Shown here piece after piece: positions 7,570-8,248 of a DNA stretch of 8,248 nucleotides (position 1 is the first letter of the stretch; each line of letters begins with the position of its first letter). Source of the stretch: Nostoc cf. edaphicum LEGE 07299 (lineage in GTDB: Bacteria > Cyanobacteriota > Cyanobacteriia > Cyanobacteriales > Nostocaceae). The stretch spans positions 1 through 8,248 of the forward strand of contig NZ_JADEXF010000104.1 of the NCBI RefSeq assembly GCF_015207245.1. The letters are read 5' to 3'. Made by a program: the position numbers and the translations under genes. The notes beneath the pieces were generated by a model, which saw only the letters and a list, made by a program, of their open reading frames with translations, was not told where the DNA came from and searched no databases.

Positions 7570-8248
7570 TTATATTGACAGGCCAAATAATTCACAGGCA
7601 TTCTGGGTGGTTTGATGGGCGATCGCCTCTACCGTTTCCTGACGCAGTTTAGCTACTTGCTCGGCTACATATTGCACGTAGGCCGGCTCGTTGCGCCTCT
7701 CGCCTCGTTTCGGAACTGGGGCGAGAAATGGACAGTCTGTTTCAATTAGTAGGCGATCGCTACTTACCATCGCCGCCGAGGATTGGATCGCTTTGGCGTT
7801 TTTGAACGTTACCGTCCCGCTAAAGCTGATGTAGAAGCCTAAATCGAGAAACCATTGAGTTTCTTCTGGCGTTCCTCCCCAGCAATGCATGACGCCCCGC
7901 ACTCTTTCTCCTTTGAGTGAGTGCCATTTTTGCAACACTTCTCTGGTTGCCACCGCAGCATCACGGCAGTGGATAATTACTGGTAAGTTGAGTTCAGCTG
8001 CGATCGCCAACTGGGACTCGAACACCATATACTGTTGCTCATAGTTATCAGCTTTGTAAAAATCCAGCCCCATTTCCCCAATTGCTACTACATTCGAGTC
8101 AGAACTCGCTAAAGTTTTGATTTTCTCGGCTGTCTCGCTATTCCATTTATCAGCATCTAAAGGATGTAATCCTACAGCAAAACTAATTTCGGGAAACTCT
8201 TGGGCTATGGATTGAATACTGAAAAACTCCTCCGGGTGAACACAGGAA
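7570..8248 (-). CDS. tatD: TatD-family metal-dependent hydrolase (5' end beyond window)
   Basis: A TIM-barrel metal-dependent hydrolase of the TatD DNase family; members act on DNA ends and may help in DNA repair or degradation. The frame is open to the right edge, giving 225 visible codons before TAA 7570-7572. A family protein has about 260 residues, so roughly the first 35-40 are missing, including the N-terminal HxH metal motif. In the visible part: VGLHP (25-29), the metal-ligand glutamate E58 in GEMGLDFY, H93 in [10 protein letters not shown]121 in GVMHCWGG, and D171 in [12 protein letters not shown] followed by KRGERRNEP. These are the usual TatD metal ligands. The Met at 8073 falls inside the conserved GEMGLD block and is not the start. 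From memory, tatD just before rpoB is a common cyanobacterial order, often with rpsT. I see no clear terminator after it. Confidence 0.93.
   Translation of the reverse strand, partial: SCVHPEEFFSIQSIAQEFPEISFAVGLHPLDADKWNSETAEKIKTLASSDSNVVAIGEMGLDFYKADNYEQQYMVFESQLAIAAELNLPVIIHCRDAAVATREVLQKWHSLKGERVRGVMHCWGGTPEETQWFLDLGFYISFSGTVTFKNAKAIQSSAAMVSSDRLLIETDCPFLAPVPKRGERRNEPAYVQYVAEQVAKLRQETVEAIAHQTTQNACELFGLSI
7619..8007. repeat. Three HIP1 octamers within tatD
   Basis: Exact GCGATCGC copies at 7619-7626, 7753-7760 and 8000-8007. This is three in under 400 bases, against one in the whole of rpoB and none in rpoC1. It illustrates uneven HIP1 density across neighbouring genes. Confidence 0.85.

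Noticed and set aside
8071..8073. ATG at 8073 as the tatD start
   Set aside because: It lies inside the conserved GEMGLD metal-site block, and the homologous frame continues to the window edge.

Overview
The window comes from a cyanobacterium, most likely a filamentous, heterocyst-forming type (Nostocales, Nostoc/Anabaena-like). Three things support this. The RNA polymerase beta-prime function is split: a 625-residue RpoC1 (gamma) ends where cyanobacterial gamma subunits end. The octamer GCGATCGC (HIP1) occurs five times. The spacers carry tandem heptanucleotides and AT-rich interspersed palindromes of the kind known from Nostoc-type genomes. All recognisable genes lie on the minus strand, so transcription runs from right to left.

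Reading in the direction of transcription: (1) 8248-7570, the C-terminal ~225 codons of a TatD-family metal-dependent hydrolase, cut by the window edge. (2) 7569-6823, a long (~747 nt) leader or spacer before rpoB. It holds a nested dyad with a tandem 9-mer, weak promoter-like boxes, a 53-codon small ORF with a good Shine-Dalgarno sequence, a hairpin over that ORF's stop codon, and a second inverted repeat just before the rpoB start. (3) 6822-3523, rpoB (beta, 1099 aa from the preferred ATG). (4) 3522-3386, a 137-nt spacer flanked by two heptamer arrays in opposite orientation, one of which occupies the rpoC1 ribosome-binding position. (5) 3385-1508, rpoC1 (gamma). (6) 1507-1373, a spacer with interspersed-repeat material and a perfect 14-bp inverted repeat. 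(7) 1372-1, a membrane-anchored serine/threonine kinase with a four-cysteine N-terminal prefix, cut at the left edge.

RpoB and RpoC1 together supply most of the catalytic core of RNA polymerase. The remaining part of beta-prime (RpoC2), which normally follows rpoC1 directly in cyanobacteria, is not in the window. The kinase gene occupies that place, so either it is inserted in the operon or rpoC2 has moved.

The coding content is ordinary housekeeping plus one signalling kinase, and I see no clearly new multi-gene system. The points worth a second look are regulatory: the rpoB leader with its small ORF, the mirrored heptamer arrays around the rpoB-rpoC1 junction, and the kinase after rpoC1.
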